A stretch of DNA of 64,000 bases from UBA4416 sp044353195 (GTDB taxonomy: Bacteria; Bacteroidota; Bacteroidia; B-17B0; Aurantibacillaceae), in the NCBI GenBank assembly GCA_044353195.1, contig JBILCJ010000001.1, forward strand, positions 23,888 to 87,887. The letters are read 5' to 3'. Under the pieces are notes generated by a model that saw only the letters and a program-made list of their open reading frames with translations, was not told the origin of the DNA and did no database searches. The position numbers and the translations under genes are program-made. Positions 1-9,395 of this stretch are shown here, piece after piece (within the stretch, counting starts at the first letter, position 1; each line of letters starts with the position of its first letter).

Positions 1-1
1 T

Positions 2-1690
2 AAATATTACTTAGAAGATAGTGTTTATATTGGAAACACTAGGTGTTATCACATTCGATTTAAATCAAAACGTCCTCAAGAGTTATGTTTTAGTGGAAAT
101 ATGTGGATATCTGATTCTACATGGGCTGTTAAACGTTTAGAAATGAGCATTCCAAAAGGTGCGAATATTAATTTTATAAATAATGCTAATATTATCCAAG
201 AGTTTACAAGAATAGATAGTACTTGGATGTTAAGTAAAGATAGATTAGTGATTGATTTTGCTATGAATGAAAAGCAAATAGGAGTCTATGGAAGAAAAAC
301 AACATCCTATAAAAATTTCACGATCAATCAACCCAAAGAAGTTAAATTCTATGAGTTTGGAGATAAAATTATTGTTGAAGATGATGCGTCAAAAAAAACA
401 GATGAATTTTGGGACGCTAATAGGCATGATAGTTTGTCAATCCGAGAAAAGAAAATTTACCACATGATTGATACCATAAAAACATTACCAATTTATCGCA
501 CGTGGGTTGATGTTCTTACTATTTTTATTTCTGGGTATAAAAAGGTAAATAATTTTGAGATTGGACCTTATTTTAATTTATTAAGTTACAATAGAATTGA
601 AGGTCCGCGCATCAGATTTGGAGGAAGGACAAGTAGTAAATTTAGTCGATGGTATGAGTTAAATGGTTATTTGGCATATGGATTTAAAGATGAAAAATAT
701 AAATACGGAATAGGTTTTAAATCATTTATCTCGAAAACTCCTCACCGTCAATTAGTCGGTATGAATTATAAAAGCGACTATGAAATTTTAGGACAAAGTC
801 AGAATGGATTTTCTCAAGATAATTTATTTGCTTCGTTGTTCAGAACAAGTCCATTAACTAATTTAACGCGTGTGGATAATACCGAAGCTTGGTATCAAAG
901 AGAATGGATGGAGGGATTATCATCCAAGGTTTCTTTGGTTGGTCGTACTATTACGCCATTGATATTAAATGCATACCAATATTATAAAAGGGATGGAAGT
1001 ATCGCCTCTAAAGAAAACATAAGAAATACTGAAGCTCGATTGAATGTTCGTTTTGCCTATAAAGAAAAGTTTTTGAATGGAGATTTTTCTCGAATTAGCT
1101 TAGGAACGAAATGGCCTGTTATCCAGTTAAATTATGCTAAATCACTTCAAAATGCATTTCAAGGTGAATATGATTATCAAAAAGTTACCTTAAATTTGAG
1201 TGATCGTGTGCGGTTAGTTTCGTTATTAGGATATACTGATTATACATTAGAAGCTGGACAAATATTTGGAACTCTGCCGTACCCTTTAATGGAATTACAT
1301 GGTGGTAACGAAACATATGTTTATGATTATATGGCTTACAATATGATGAAATATTATGAATTTGCAAGTGATAGATATGCCTCGATTGGCGTTTTTCATC
1401 ATTTTGAAGGATTGTTATTTAATAAAATTCCTTTAGTTAAAAAATTAAAGTGGAGAGAAGTTGTTACATGTAAAGCATTGTGGGGAAGTGTCAATGAAAA
1501 AAACAAAAAAACAATATTATTTCCAAGTACGTTAAGTGCTTTAGGAAATGAGCCATACGTAGAGGTAAGTGCAGGTATTGAAAATATTTTTAAATTATTT
1601 AGGGTGGATGCCTTATGGCGTTCAACTTATTTGAAACCTCGAGCAATTGATAATTTTGGAGTTAAAGTTGGCTTTCAACTCGCGTTTTAA
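2..1690 (+). CDS. DUF5686 family outer-membrane protein, 3' part (5' end outside the window)
   Basis: The frame is open from the first bases of the window, so the gene starts to the left and about 562 C-terminal residues are present. The segment before the first ATG (position 101) reads as good protein and continues smoothly, so ATG 101 is internal. The text, with WISDSTWAVKRLEM followed by ANINFINNANIIQEF, matches the DUF5686 proteins of Bacteroidota. These usually carry an N-terminal carboxypeptidase-regulatory-like domain (not in view) and a C-terminal membrane beta-barrel. The many alternating polar/apolar strands and the final aromatic residue (QLAF) fit an outer-membrane barrel. The function of the family is not known. 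The gene is followed after 2 bp by lptB, which suggests a shared transcript and an envelope role. Family call is fairly sure; function unknown. Confidence 0.8.
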   Translation, partial: KYYLEDSVYIGNTRCYHIRFKSKRPQELCFSGNMWISDSTWAVKRLEMSIPKGANINFINNANIIQEFTRIDSTWMLSKDRLVIDFAMNEKQIGVYGRKTTSYKNFTINQPKEVKFYEFGDKIIVEDDASKKTDEFWDANRHDSLSIREKKIYHMIDTIKTLPIYRTWVDVLTIFISGYKKVNNFEIGPYFNLLSYNRIEGPRIRFGGRTSSKFSRWYELNGYLAYGFKDEKYKYGIGFKSFISKTPHRQLVGMNYKSDYEILGQSQNGFSQDNLFASLFRTSPLTNLTRVDNTEAWYQREWMEGLSSKVSLVGRTITPLILNAYQYYKRDGSIASKENIRNTEARLNVRFAYKEKFLNGDFSRISLGTKWPVIQLNYAKSLQNAFQGEYDYQKVTLNLSDRVRLVSLLGYTDYTLEAGQIFGTLPYPLMELHGGNETYVYDYMAYNMMKYYEFASDRYASIGVFHHFEGLLFNKIPLVKKLKWREVVTCKALWGSVNEKNKKTILFPSTLSALGNEPYVEVSAGIENIFKLFRVDALWRSTYLKPRAIDNFGVKVGFQLAF

Positions 1691-1692
1691 AG

Positions 1693-2418
1693 ATGATATT
1701 AAGATCTGAAAATTTAATTAAAAAATATAAGAATAGAACCGTTGCAAACAACGTCAGTGTTCAAGTACAGCAAGGTGAAATTGTCGGTTTACTTGGACCA
1801 AATGGTGCTGGAAAAACAACATCATTTTATATGATAGTTGGAATGGTAGAACCAAATGCAGGAAAAATATTTTTAGACGATCGAGATATTACAAATGAAC
1901 CAATGTATAAACGCGCTCAGCTTGGCGTTGGTTATTTGCCTCAAGAAGCTTCCGTATTTAGAAAATTAAGTATTGAAGATAATTTGCGGGCTGTTTTAGA
2001 AATGACAAAGCTCACAAAAAAAGAACAAGAATTAAAAGTTGAAAGTTTATTAGACGAATTTGCTTTGCACCATGTTCGTAAAAATTTAGGTGATCAACTT
2101 TCAGGTGGCGAACGCCGTAGGACTGAAATTGCTAGGGCTTTAGCAACTGATCCCAAATTTATTTTATTAGACGAACCCTTTGCTGGTGTAGATCCAATTG
2201 CAGTTGAAGATATTCAAAGTGTAATTAGAAAATTGAAAGATAAAAATATTGGCATCTTAATAACGGATCATAACGTGCATGAAACGTTAAACATTACAGA
2301 TAGAACCTATTTACTTTATGCTGGAGAGGTAATTAAATCAGGGTCTGCCGAAGACTTAGCAAATGATGAAATGGTAAGAAGAGTTTATTTAGGAAGTAAT
2401 TTTGAATTGAGAAAATAA
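1693..2418 (+). CDS. lptB: LPS export ABC transporter ATP-binding protein LptB
   Basis: A 241-aa cytoplasmic ABC ATPase, the normal length for LptB. It has Walker A GPNGAGKTT at about residues 35-43, a Q-loop in GYLPQEASVF, the signature LSGGERRR, Walker B FILLDEPFAGVDP and the H-loop ITDHN. The GERRR and PFAGVDP wording is typical of LptB rather than of other exporters. LptB drives the LptFG permease that lifts lipopolysaccharide from the inner membrane into the periplasmic Lpt bridge. The ATG lies 2 bp after the stop of the DUF5686 gene, and the next gene starts 3 bp after this one, so all three are probably cotranscribed. No lptF/G is in view, which is usual because those genes map elsewhere. 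Confidence 0.92.
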   Translation: MILRSENLIKKYKNRTVANNVSVQVQQGEIVGLLGPNGAGKTTSFYMIVGMVEPNAGKIFLDDRDITNEPMYKRAQLGVGYLPQEASVFRKLSIEDNLRAVLEMTKLTKKEQELKVESLLDEFALHHVRKNLGDQLSGGERRRTEIARALATDPKFILLDEPFAGVDPIAVEDIQSVIRKLKDKNIGILITDHNVHETLNITDRTYLLYAGEVIKSGSAEDLANDEMVRRVYLGSNFELRK

Positions 2419-2421
2419 TAA

Positions 2422-4287
2422 GTGAGCCAAGCAAATCATAAATCATTAGATGAAGTCAATGCTTCAGTAAACACGTCTAATCGAGGTGGATTTAAAAAAC
2501 TATTAGCTTTTATTGGACCTGCTTATATGATTAGTGTGGGCTACATGGATCCAGGTAATTGGGCTACCGACATTGAAGGTGGAAGCAAGTTTGGTTACAG
2601 TTTAATTTGGGTTTTAGTGATGAGTAATATTATTGCTTTATTATTACAAAGTCATTGTATACGTTTAGGAATTGTTGCAGGTAAAGATTTAGCACAAGCT
2701 TCTAAAAATCATTATTCTAAATTCATCAATATTTTTCTCTACATCCTTGCCGAAATTGCTATTGCCGCTTGCGATTTGGCTGAAGTGATTGGTATGGCTA
2801 TTGGTATTCATTTATTATTTCCTTCTATTAGTATACTTGGTGGAGTTTGTATTACAGTGCTTGATAGTTTTGTTTTACTGTTTTTATTGAATGCAGGAAT
2901 TAGAAAATTAGAAGCGTTTATTATTTCATTGGTTGCAATTATAGGCGTTTCATTTTTTATTCAATTAGTAATAGCCAAACCTGATATGATTGAAATATCA
3001 AAAGGATTGATACCTGGATTTACTAATGAAAATGCCTTGTATATTGCCATTGGAATAATCGGTGCAACTGTTATGCCACATAATTTATATTTACACTCTT
3101 CTTTGGTGCAAACTCGAAAGTTCGAAAGAACGCCTATTGAAATAAGAAAGGCAATCAAATTTAATTTAATAGATAGTGCCGTTGCATTAAACTTAGCACT
3201 GTTTGTAAATGCAGCCATTCTAATTATTGCGGCTTCAACTTTTTTTAATACAGGTATAGCGGTTACTGAAATTCAAGATGCTCATAAAATGATGGCGCCC
3301 TTGTTAGGAAGTACCTTAGCTCCATTATTATTTGCTGTGGCGTTAATTGCTGCAGGGCAAAGCTCTACTATTACAGGCACTTTAGCTGGTCAAGTAATCA
3401 TGGAAGGGTATTTAAATTTACGATTACAGCCATGGATTAGAAGATTAGCAACCCGTTTAATAGCAATCGTACCAGCATTTTTAGTGATTTATTATTTAGG
3501 TGAAGAGAAGACAGGTGATCTATTAGTTATGAGCCAAGTTATATTAAGTTTGCAATTAGGCTTTGCTATTATTCCGTTAATACATTTTGTAAGTAATAAA
3601 AAAATGATGGGAGAGTTTGTTATTCCAATGTGGCAAAAAATAGCTTCATGGATTTCGGTATCTGTTATTGTATTTCTTAATTGTCAAATGTTATTTCAAA
3701 AAACCAAGGAATGGATTGAGAACTCTTCTTACTCTGGATTAATTTCTATTACAGTAATTCCACTGATGTTATTTTGTTTTGCTATTTTATTATATATCGT
3801 TTTCGAACCAATTTTTAAAAATAAAGAACGTATAGAAAAAAATAATTTTCATGGTGAAATTCAAAAAATAATTTTTGATGAGGCTAAAACTTATTCAAAA
3901 ATATCAATTGCTGTTGATTTTAGCTCGAGTGATAATAAGGCCATTAATAAAGCCATTCAACTTGGAGGTAAAGAAACAACCTACATTTTAATTCATGTTT
4001 TAGAAAGTGCAAGCGCTGTCATGTATGGAGAGGATACAAATGACGATGAACGTAATCAAGATACCCAACATTTAGTGGCCTATAAAAATCAGCTAAATGA
4101 AAAAGGTTTTGAGTGTGAATTTAAATTAGGTTTTGGTAATCCAAAATCAGTTATTCCTAAGTTGGTTTCAGACACTGATTTACTAGTTATGGGTACACAT
4201 GGCCATACTGCTCTAAAAGACATACTATTTGGAACAACGGTTGAACGCGTTAGACATAACATTTCAATACCTTTAGTGTTAGTATAA
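2422..4287 (+). CDS. NRAMP family divalent metal transporter with C-terminal UspA domain
   Basis: A 621-aa fusion. Residues about 25-465 are an NRAMP transporter with some eleven hydrophobic segments. TM1 carries DPGN (residues 43-46) and TM6 carries MPHN (218-221). The Met in TM6 is the metal ligand that marks Mn/Fe-type NRAMPs rather than Mg-type relatives. Residues about 485-621 are a universal stress domain whose end, GTHGHTALKDILFGTTVERV, holds the G-x2-G-x9-G-[ST] nucleotide-binding pattern, so ATP binding is possible. The protein probably imports Mn(II) or Fe(II) by proton coupling, with the soluble domain as sensor or regulator (inference). The start is GTG, 3 bp after lptB. Similar fusions are known in other bacteria. 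Substrate is not fixed by sequence. Confidence 0.9.
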   Translation: MSQANHKSLDEVNASVNTSNRGGFKKLLAFIGPAYMISVGYMDPGNWATDIEGGSKFGYSLIWVLVMSNIIALLLQSHCIRLGIVAGKDLAQASKNHYSKFINIFLYILAEIAIAACDLAEVIGMAIGIHLLFPSISILGGVCITVLDSFVLLFLLNAGIRKLEAFIISLVAIIGVSFFIQLVIAKPDMIEISKGLIPGFTNENALYIAIGIIGATVMPHNLYLHSSLVQTRKFERTPIEIRKAIKFNLIDSAVALNLALFVNAAILIIAASTFFNTGIAVTEIQDAHKMMAPLLGSTLAPLLFAVALIAAGQSSTITGTLAGQVIMEGYLNLRLQPWIRRLATRLIAIVPAFLVIYYLGEEKTGDLLVMSQVILSLQLGFAIIPLIHFVSNKKMMGEFVIPMWQKIASWISVSVIVFLNCQMLFQKTKEWIENSSYSGLISITVIPLMLFCFAILLYIVFEPIFKNKERIEKNNFHGEIQKIIFDEAKTYSKISIAVDFSSSDNKAINKAIQLGGKETTYILIHVLESASAVMYGEDTNDDERNQDTQHLVAYKNQLNEKGFECEFKLGFGNPKSVIPKLVSDTDLLVMGTHGHTALKDILFGTTVERVRHNISIPLVLV

Positions 4288-4303
4288 TCACTTATGATTT
4301 GAA

Positions 4304-4327
4304 CGTGTTAAAGATTTTACACGCTTT
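4304..4327. terminator. weak hairpin between convergent genes
   Basis: CGTGT-T-AAA and TTT-T-ACACG form a stem with one T-T mismatch and a two-base loop. It sits between the stop of the NRAMP gene and the convergent AI-2E gene. A short T run follows on the plus strand. It is weak as a terminator but well placed. Confidence 0.4.
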
Positions 4328-5416
4328 CTAATCAGAAATATTTTCAGTTATTTTTTTAAAAAACTTTAAGTGTGAGAAAAATTCTTTAGCAATAATTCTA
4401 ATTAGTGTATAAGTTGGAATGGCTATTACCATACCCATTACACCTCCTAAAACTGATGCCATTAAAACAACTAAAAATAGTTCAAGTGGATGCGCTTTTA
4501 CTGAGTTTGCAAAAATTGTTGGTTGAACAATTAAAGCGTCGATTATGTTTGTACTAATTAGTATGACAATTATTTTTAAAATGGTAGATGATATTAATTC
4601 GTATTGATTATACTCAATACAACCACTAATCCCTAATAACATTGCAAAACCTAGTGTAATGATTGGTCCAATATATGGAATAACGTTCATGATTCCTGCT
4701 AAGCAACCAATGACTAAGGCATTTTTTATTCCGAAAATCCACATGAAAATGGTTACGGTTAGACTTACAAAAGCAATATCTATAAATAGTCCAATAAAAT
4801 AATGACTCAACATTTTTTTTGATGTTTTAAGAATATCATGCATTTCTTTTTCAAAAGCGGATGGGGTAATGAGTAGGAGTGATTTAACAACTAATTTCTC
4901 GTCTTTAAGAAAAAAGAAGGTAATAAATAGAATAGAAAATAGTCCACCAAGAATTGTTGCAGTATAGGACAATGTGTTGTTTAATACAAAGGATATATTT
5001 TCGAAATTTAAAAATTTACCAATTTGTAAACTTATGCCATTGAGTATTTGTTCTTCGCTACCAAGATACACCATGTATTTATTAAGATCTGGATAATAAT
5101 GGGTGATGTTATGAAGCACATCTTTCAAGTTTGAATCTGATAAAAAACTAACTTGTGAAATAAGCGGCGGTAAAAATGTAATTGCACCAATATAAAGTAA
5201 ACTAAAAAAAAGACAAAGTGTAAGAATGGCCGCAATACTGGTATTAACTTTTAAATTTCCGATTTTTATTTTTGTAATCAGATTCATGATTGGCATACCA
5301 AGTAGTGCTAGTATGGATGAAATGACTAAGTAAATAAATACATTTGTAAAAACAAAAATAAATCCGATTGCGACTAAAACTGTTAAGATTGGTATTACAT
5401 ATTTTTTTATTTCCAT
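4328..5416 (-). CDS. AI-2E family (PerM/YdiK type) membrane transporter
   Basis: A 362-aa integral membrane protein with seven to eight hydrophobic helices: two helices at the N terminus, a third at about residues 60-85, then a soluble loop and a C-terminal bundle. The LAGIMNVIPYIGPIITLGFAMLLG segment is the family's most conserved stretch, with NVIPYIGP as the hallmark. Members are proposed exporters or antiporters; one was named for autoinducer-2 export, but substrates differ and cannot be read from sequence. It is the last gene of the carotenoid operon, starting only 3 bp after the lycopene cyclase stop, so it is likely cotranscribed with pigment genes. Whether that has a functional meaning is unclear. 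Confidence 0.85.
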   Translation of the reverse strand: MEIKKYVIPILTVLVAIGFIFVFTNVFIYLVISSILALLGMPIMNLITKIKIGNLKVNTSIAAILTLCLFFSLLYIGAITFLPPLISQVSFLSDSNLKDVLHNITHYYPDLNKYMVYLGSEEQILNGISLQIGKFLNFENISFVLNNTLSYTATILGGLFSILFITFFFLKDEKLVVKSLLLITPSAFEKEMHDILKTSKKMLSHYFIGLFIDIAFVSLTVTIFMWIFGIKNALVIGCLAGIMNVIPYIGPIITLGFAMLLGISGCIEYNQYELISSTILKIIVILISTNIIDALIVQPTIFANSVKAHPLELFLVVLMASVLGGVMGMVIAIPTYTLIRIIAKEFFSHLKFFKKITENISD

Positions 5417-5419
5417 TGG

Positions 5420-6100
5420 TTAATTGGATTTTGGTTTTTTAAAATAATCCATAATCAAAATGGGTATCAGCATTAAACTTAACCCATATAAAGTATCCTC
5501 TAAAGGTATTGTAAATAGGCGTAAGTTCATGTTTTCGTTATTATTATAGATCACAACAGGTAATGCGGTTAATAGGCCGTTACAAATCAAAAATGGGATA
5601 AGTGAAATAAAATAAGCTAAAAAAAATCGTCCTAAATTCTGTGACTTGTAAATAAACGCTGCATATAAAAGCATGATTAGACAAATAGAGGCATTAACAA
5701 GTGTGTAAGTTTTATCATGAAATAAAATAATCAAAACGAGACAAATTACCGATATGACAACGCTGTATGGTTTTCCACAACCGATCACGTCTCTTTTTGT
5801 ATAACCATTTACAACCTCATAAATAAATATACAAGCGTAGGGAACAGTTATAAAAAATAGTATTTCTTCGATCGGAAGATTGAATATATATATACCTATG
5901 ATGTAAGTAGGATTAAAACTCCAAACACCAAGTTTCGTGAATAAAATATCCCAAATAATAAAGAATGCTGCACTTATAAGGATTCCAATAAATAATGGTT
6001 TCCAAAGTTTATAGTAAGCTATTTTTTTATCAAAGCTAAGGATGAAAGGAAAAAAAATACATGCTAAATTTAAAATTAGGTAAGTAAAATGAGTATCCAT
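5420..6100 (-). CDS. Lycopene cyclase (CrtYcd / CarR-type, two-domain membrane protein)
   Basis: A 226-aa membrane protein with six to seven helices made of two related lycopene-cyclase domains. The first holds NLPIEEILFF (about residues 75-85) and the second TIPLEDTLYG (about 197-206). The PxE[ED] motif repeated in both halves is the mark of the fused heterodimeric CrtYc/CrtYd family, which needs no flavin fold. The enzyme closes beta rings on the ends of lycopene, giving gamma- or beta-carotene. It lies between crtZ and the AI-2E gene on the same strand. With a CruF-like hydratase in the same operon, ring closure at one end only, as in saproxanthin or myxol, is plausible (inference). Confidence 0.85.
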   Translation of the reverse strand: MDTHFTYLILNLACIFFPFILSFDKKIAYYKLWKPLFIGILISAAFFIIWDILFTKLGVWSFNPTYIIGIYIFNLPIEEILFFITVPYACIFIYEVVNGYTKRDVIGCGKPYSVVISVICLVLIILFHDKTYTLVNASICLIMLLYAAFIYKSQNLGRFFLAYFISLIPFLICNGLLTALPVVIYNNNENMNLRLFTIPLEDTLYGLSLMLIPILIMDYFKKPKSN

Positions 6101-6126
6101 AATCTAATTAATTAAGCTAGTAAAAT

Positions 6127-6573
6127 TTAATTTCCTTTAAAATATTTGAAAGGAACAATGAGCATACCAAAATTTTCGCTATCATATTTTCCAATATTTT
6201 TATGATGAATTTTATGCGCTCTTTTTATGCCTTTTACATACCAATTATTTGATTTAGAAAACCATTTAAATCGCTGATGAATAACAACCTCATGAACTAT
6301 AAAATAAGCAATGCCATAGGCTAAGATACCAATACCAATGTAAAATTTAAAATCAAACCCATTCATAGAACCAAACATGATTCCTAGCCAACTTGGAATA
6401 GCGTAAATTAAAAAAAACACATCGTTCTTTTCAAAGAAACCATGGTTGCTTTGATCATGATGATCTCTGTGAAAATGCCACATGGTTCCATGCATAATAA
6501 ATTTATGTGTAAACCAAGCCGCAAATTCCATTCCAAAAAAGGCAATTGCTATTAGTAAAAAATTTTGTCCCAT
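6127..6573 (-). CDS. crtZ: Beta-carotene hydroxylase CrtZ (fatty acid hydroxylase superfamily)
   Basis: A 148-aa di-iron membrane hydroxylase. The histidine clusters HKFIMH (HX4H), HFHRDHH and, near the C terminus, HEVVIHQRF and RAHKIHHK are all present, as needed for the non-heme di-iron site. Length and wording match bacterial CrtZ, which adds 3-hydroxyl groups to beta-ionone rings. It stands 26 bp upstream of the lycopene cyclase on the same strand, which supports the assignment over a generic sterol desaturase. The first methionine gives the usual CrtZ start, so no change of start is proposed. Confidence 0.88.
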   Translation of the reverse strand: MGQNFLLIAIAFFGMEFAAWFTHKFIMHGTMWHFHRDHHDQSNHGFFEKNDVFFLIYAIPSWLGIMFGSMNGFDFKFYIGIGILAYGIAYFIVHEVVIHQRFKWFSKSNNWYVKGIKRAHKIHHKNIGKYDSENFGMLIVPFKYFKGN

Positions 6574-6603
6574 AACATGAATACAATCGAAAATTAGTTT
6601 TGT

Positions 6604-7218
6604 TTAAACAGTATTTAAAATTACAAAAAATAACAGTTGTATGATATAAAATCCTTTTGCCGTGTAATTAACTGAATTTATAAGTGTTTTTTGAAATAGT
6701 AGATTTAAACCAACTGAAATTAAAAACCATGCTGCGTAATTTTGAATTGGAATTTGATTATTTTCCCAATACCAAAAATCATACCGTGAGGCAATGTGCT
6801 CAATAAAAAAATCGATAAAAGTCATTAAAAATGAGCTAAATAGAACATTCACTATTCTATTTTTAAATTTGCAAAATTGTGAAGTGCCGTAAAGTAAAAT
6901 AGCCCAATTGAATCCTATGAGGATTGGCACAGAAAACAAACTAAAACCAAATGCTTCCCCGTATTGATAATTGCCAAAAATAATCCCAGTTTTTACACCA
7001 ATAACTTCAATTAAAAATCCAATCAGTGCAATACTCATGAGGATAATGTATAATTTTTTATTTTTTTCTGCTGCTAATAAAACTAAACATATTGATAACA
7101 ATAAATTAACAGGGCTCAACGATTTAAAGGTATCAGGTAGTGTCAAAAACCCTATAATTCCTACTAAATGAAAGATACCAATGATAAGTAATGAAATATT
7201 TTTTTTAATCAAATTCAT
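6604..7218 (-). CDS. Carotenoid biosynthesis protein, CruF / DUF422 family (probable 1',2'-hydratase)
   Basis: About 204 aa with six or more hydrophobic helices. The segments IEVIGVKTGIIFGNYQYG and TFIDFFIEHIASRYDFWYW are the conserved core of DUF422 proteins (CruF gamma-carotene 1',2'-hydratase and archaeal bisanhydrobacterioruberin hydratase). The acidic residues in E-x-x-G-x-x-x-G and D-x-x-x-E are likely catalytic. The frame is open further upstream to 7323, but that would overlap ppk1 on the other strand. The start at 7218 (MNLIKKNISLL) gives a normal N terminus for the family, so it was chosen. First gene of the operon with crtZ, lycopene cyclase and the AI-2E gene; divergent from ppk1. 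Confidence 0.75.
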   Translation of the reverse strand: MNLIKKNISLLIIGIFHLVGIIGFLTLPDTFKSLSPVNLLLSICLVLLAAEKNKKLYIILMSIALIGFLIEVIGVKTGIIFGNYQYGEAFGFSLFSVPILIGFNWAILLYGTSQFCKFKNRIVNVLFSSFLMTFIDFFIEHIASRYDFWYWENNQIPIQNYAAWFLISVGLNLLFQKTLINSVNYTAKGFYIIQLLFFVILNTV

Positions 7219-7219
7219 G

Positions 7220-7233
7220 ACTACTAAAGTAGT
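7220..7233. promoter_or_regulatory. Palindrome ACTACT-AA-AGTAGT in the ppk1/carotenoid divergent region
   Basis: A perfect 6-bp inverted repeat with a 2-bp centre lies in the 41-bp gap between the carotenoid operon start (7218, minus) and ppk1 (7260, plus). It begins 1 bp upstream of the carotenoid start codon. Its place suggests an operator for one or both genes, but it is short and could be chance. Confidence 0.3.
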
Positions 7234-7259
7234 TAAAAATACATTTAAAATAATGTTTA

Positions 7260-9395
7260 ATGAGTATATTTGATTATTCATTTTTTGAATTTTTAGAGCG
7301 TATGCAAAAGCAAAAAACACCATATATCAATAGAGAAATTAGCTGGCTTTCTTTCAATGAAAGAGTTTTACAAGAAGCTGCAGATGCATCAACACCATTG
7401 ATTGAACGTTTAAAATTTTTAGGAATTTTTAGCAATAATCGGGATGAGTTTTATCGAGTTCGTGTTGCTACGATTAATCGCTTAACAAAGTTAGGCAAAA
7501 AGGCTATTTCAGTATATGGCGACGACCCGAAAGAATTATTGGTTAAACTACAACGTAAGGTTATTGAACAGCAAAAGAGTTTTGAAGAAATTTATCAAGA
7601 TTTATTGATTCAGTTAGCTAAACAAAATGTGTTTATTATAAATGAAAAACAGTTAAGTCTTAACCAGCAGCAATACGTTAAAACTTATTTTCATGACGAG
7701 GTAGTATCAACGTTATTTCCAATTTTAGTTGATGAGCATAAGTCTTTTCCATACATGAAAGATAAATCTGGATATTTATTTGTTCGTTTGATTGCCAACT
7801 CACCACGAAAGAAAAATAAATATGCACTTATTGAAATCCCCGCTAACTCTACAAGTCGCTTCGTTATTCTTCCTGCTGAAAAGAATAAACAATACATCAT
7901 TCTTTTAGATGATGTTATTCGTTTTAACGTAAATGAAATGTTTTCCGTTTTTGGCTACACGACCAAGGAAGCTATAAATATTAAATTGACTCGAGATGCA
8001 GAATTAGATATTGATCAAGATGTAAGTAAAAGTATGCTTGAAAAAATATCAAAAGGTGTTAAGGATCGTAAGAAAGGTCAGCCTGTTCGTTTTGTTTATG
8101 ATAGTACAATGAGCAAAGAGATGCTTAGCTTTATTATGAAAAAATTAGGAATGGATAAAAAAGATAATGCTATTCCTGGCGGACGTTACCATAACTTTAA
8201 AGATTTTATAAAATTTCCTACTATTGGTGATAAGAAATTAGTTTATAATCATCCTCATCCTTTAAATCATAAATATTTACTCAATACAGATCAAACTATT
8301 TTAAGCGTAGTTAAAGAAAAAGATATCTTATTGCATTACCCTTATCATTCTTTTAATCATATTATTACTTTATTAAGAGAAGCTTCACTCGACCCAACCG
8401 TCGAGTCCATTAAAATCACTTTTTACCGTGTTGCCGATTCTTCAAAAATTGCAAATGCATTAATTAATGCTATTAAAAATGGGAAAAAAGTAACTGTTCT
8501 TGTTGAGTTACAAGCACGCTTTGATGAATCTAATAATATTTATTGGGCCAACAAATTGCAGGAAGAAGGAGCAACAGTGATTTACGGAGTTCCTGGACTA
8601 AAAGTACACAGTAAATTATTTTTGATTACAACTAAAGTAAATGGCAAAGAAGTTAAGTATGCTCACATTGGAACGGGTAACTTCAACGAAAAGACAGCCC
8701 GTATTTATACCGATTTCAGTTTACTTACTGCTGATAAAAACATTACTGATGAAATTTCAAAAGTATTTGATTTTTATTCGAACAACTTTAAAACCGGAGA
8801 ATACAAGCATTTAGCTGTGGCGCCATTTTTTATGCGCCAAACTTTTGTGAATTTAATTGATAAAGAAATAAGCAATGCGAAGGCAGGAAAAATGGCTTAT
8901 ATGATTTTAAAGATGAATAGTTTGGTGGATAAGGATATGATTGCTAAACTTTATGAAGCATCACAAGCTGGCGTAAAAATTACATTGATAGTAAGAGGGA
9001 TATGTTCTTTAGTTACTGAAATTCAAGGATTCAGTGATAATATCAAGGCTTACAGTATTGTAGATAAATATTTAGAACATGCGCGTGTATTTATTTTTGC
9101 AAATAGTGGAAACGAAAAAATGTATATCACTTCAGCTGATTGGATGAGCAGAAATTTAGATAGCAGGAGTGAAGTAGCAGTTCCTATTTTATCTTCTGAA
9201 GTAAAACAACAGATTAAAGACATTATTAATATTCAATTATCTGGCAACACAAAAGTTCGTATACTGGATAGGCTGCAACAAAATATTTATGTGAAAGCGA
9301 AACCGGGACAGAAAAAAATTCGTGTACAAGATGAAATATATAATTATCTAAAACAAGATAAAGAAGTATATTTAAAATCAATTGGAAAAAAGTAA
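7260..9395 (+). CDS. ppk1: Polyphosphate kinase 1
   Basis: A 711-aa enzyme of usual PPK1 length that polymerises the gamma-phosphate of ATP into polyphosphate. Conserved N-terminal text YINREISWLSFNERVL (residues 22-37) and SNNRDEFYRVRVA are present. The catalytic His that becomes phosphorylated is His450 in LKVHSKLF, followed by the HIGTGNFNEKTARIYTD motif. The second HKD-like region, near residue 600, reads EHARVFIFANSG and continues into DWMSRNLDSRSEVAVPI. The start at 7260 is used; Met15 (7302) is a possible alternative because the conserved region begins just after it. The stop touches the start of ppx, so the polyphosphate-making and -breaking enzymes form an operon. Confidence 0.95.
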   Translation: MSIFDYSFFEFLERMQKQKTPYINREISWLSFNERVLQEAADASTPLIERLKFLGIFSNNRDEFYRVRVATINRLTKLGKKAISVYGDDPKELLVKLQRKVIEQQKSFEEIYQDLLIQLAKQNVFIINEKQLSLNQQQYVKTYFHDEVVSTLFPILVDEHKSFPYMKDKSGYLFVRLIANSPRKKNKYALIEIPANSTSRFVILPAEKNKQYIILLDDVIRFNVNEMFSVFGYTTKEAINIKLTRDAELDIDQDVSKSMLEKISKGVKDRKKGQPVRFVYDSTMSKEMLSFIMKKLGMDKKDNAIPGGRYHNFKDFIKFPTIGDKKLVYNHPHPLNHKYLLNTDQTILSVVKEKDILLHYPYHSFNHIITLLREASLDPTVESIKITFYRVADSSKIANALINAIKNGKKVTVLVELQARFDESNNIYWANKLQEEGATVIYGVPGLKVHSKLFLITTKVNGKEVKYAHIGTGNFNEKTARIYTDFSLLTADKNITDEISKVFDFYSNNFKTGEYKHLAVAPFFMRQTFVNLIDKEISNAKAGKMAYMILKMNSLVDKDMIAKLYEASQAGVKITLIVRGICSLVTEIQGFSDNIKAYSIVDKYLEHARVFIFANSGNEKMYITSADWMSRNLDSRSEVAVPILSSEVKQQIKDIINIQLSGNTKVRILDRLQQNIYVKAKPGQKKIRVQDEIYNYLKQDKEVYLKSIGKK

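Noticed and set aside
6604..7323. Longer start (7323) for the CruF-like gene
   Set aside because: It would overlap ppk1 by 64 bp on the other strand and add 35 residues before a normal family N terminus; 7218 was preferred.
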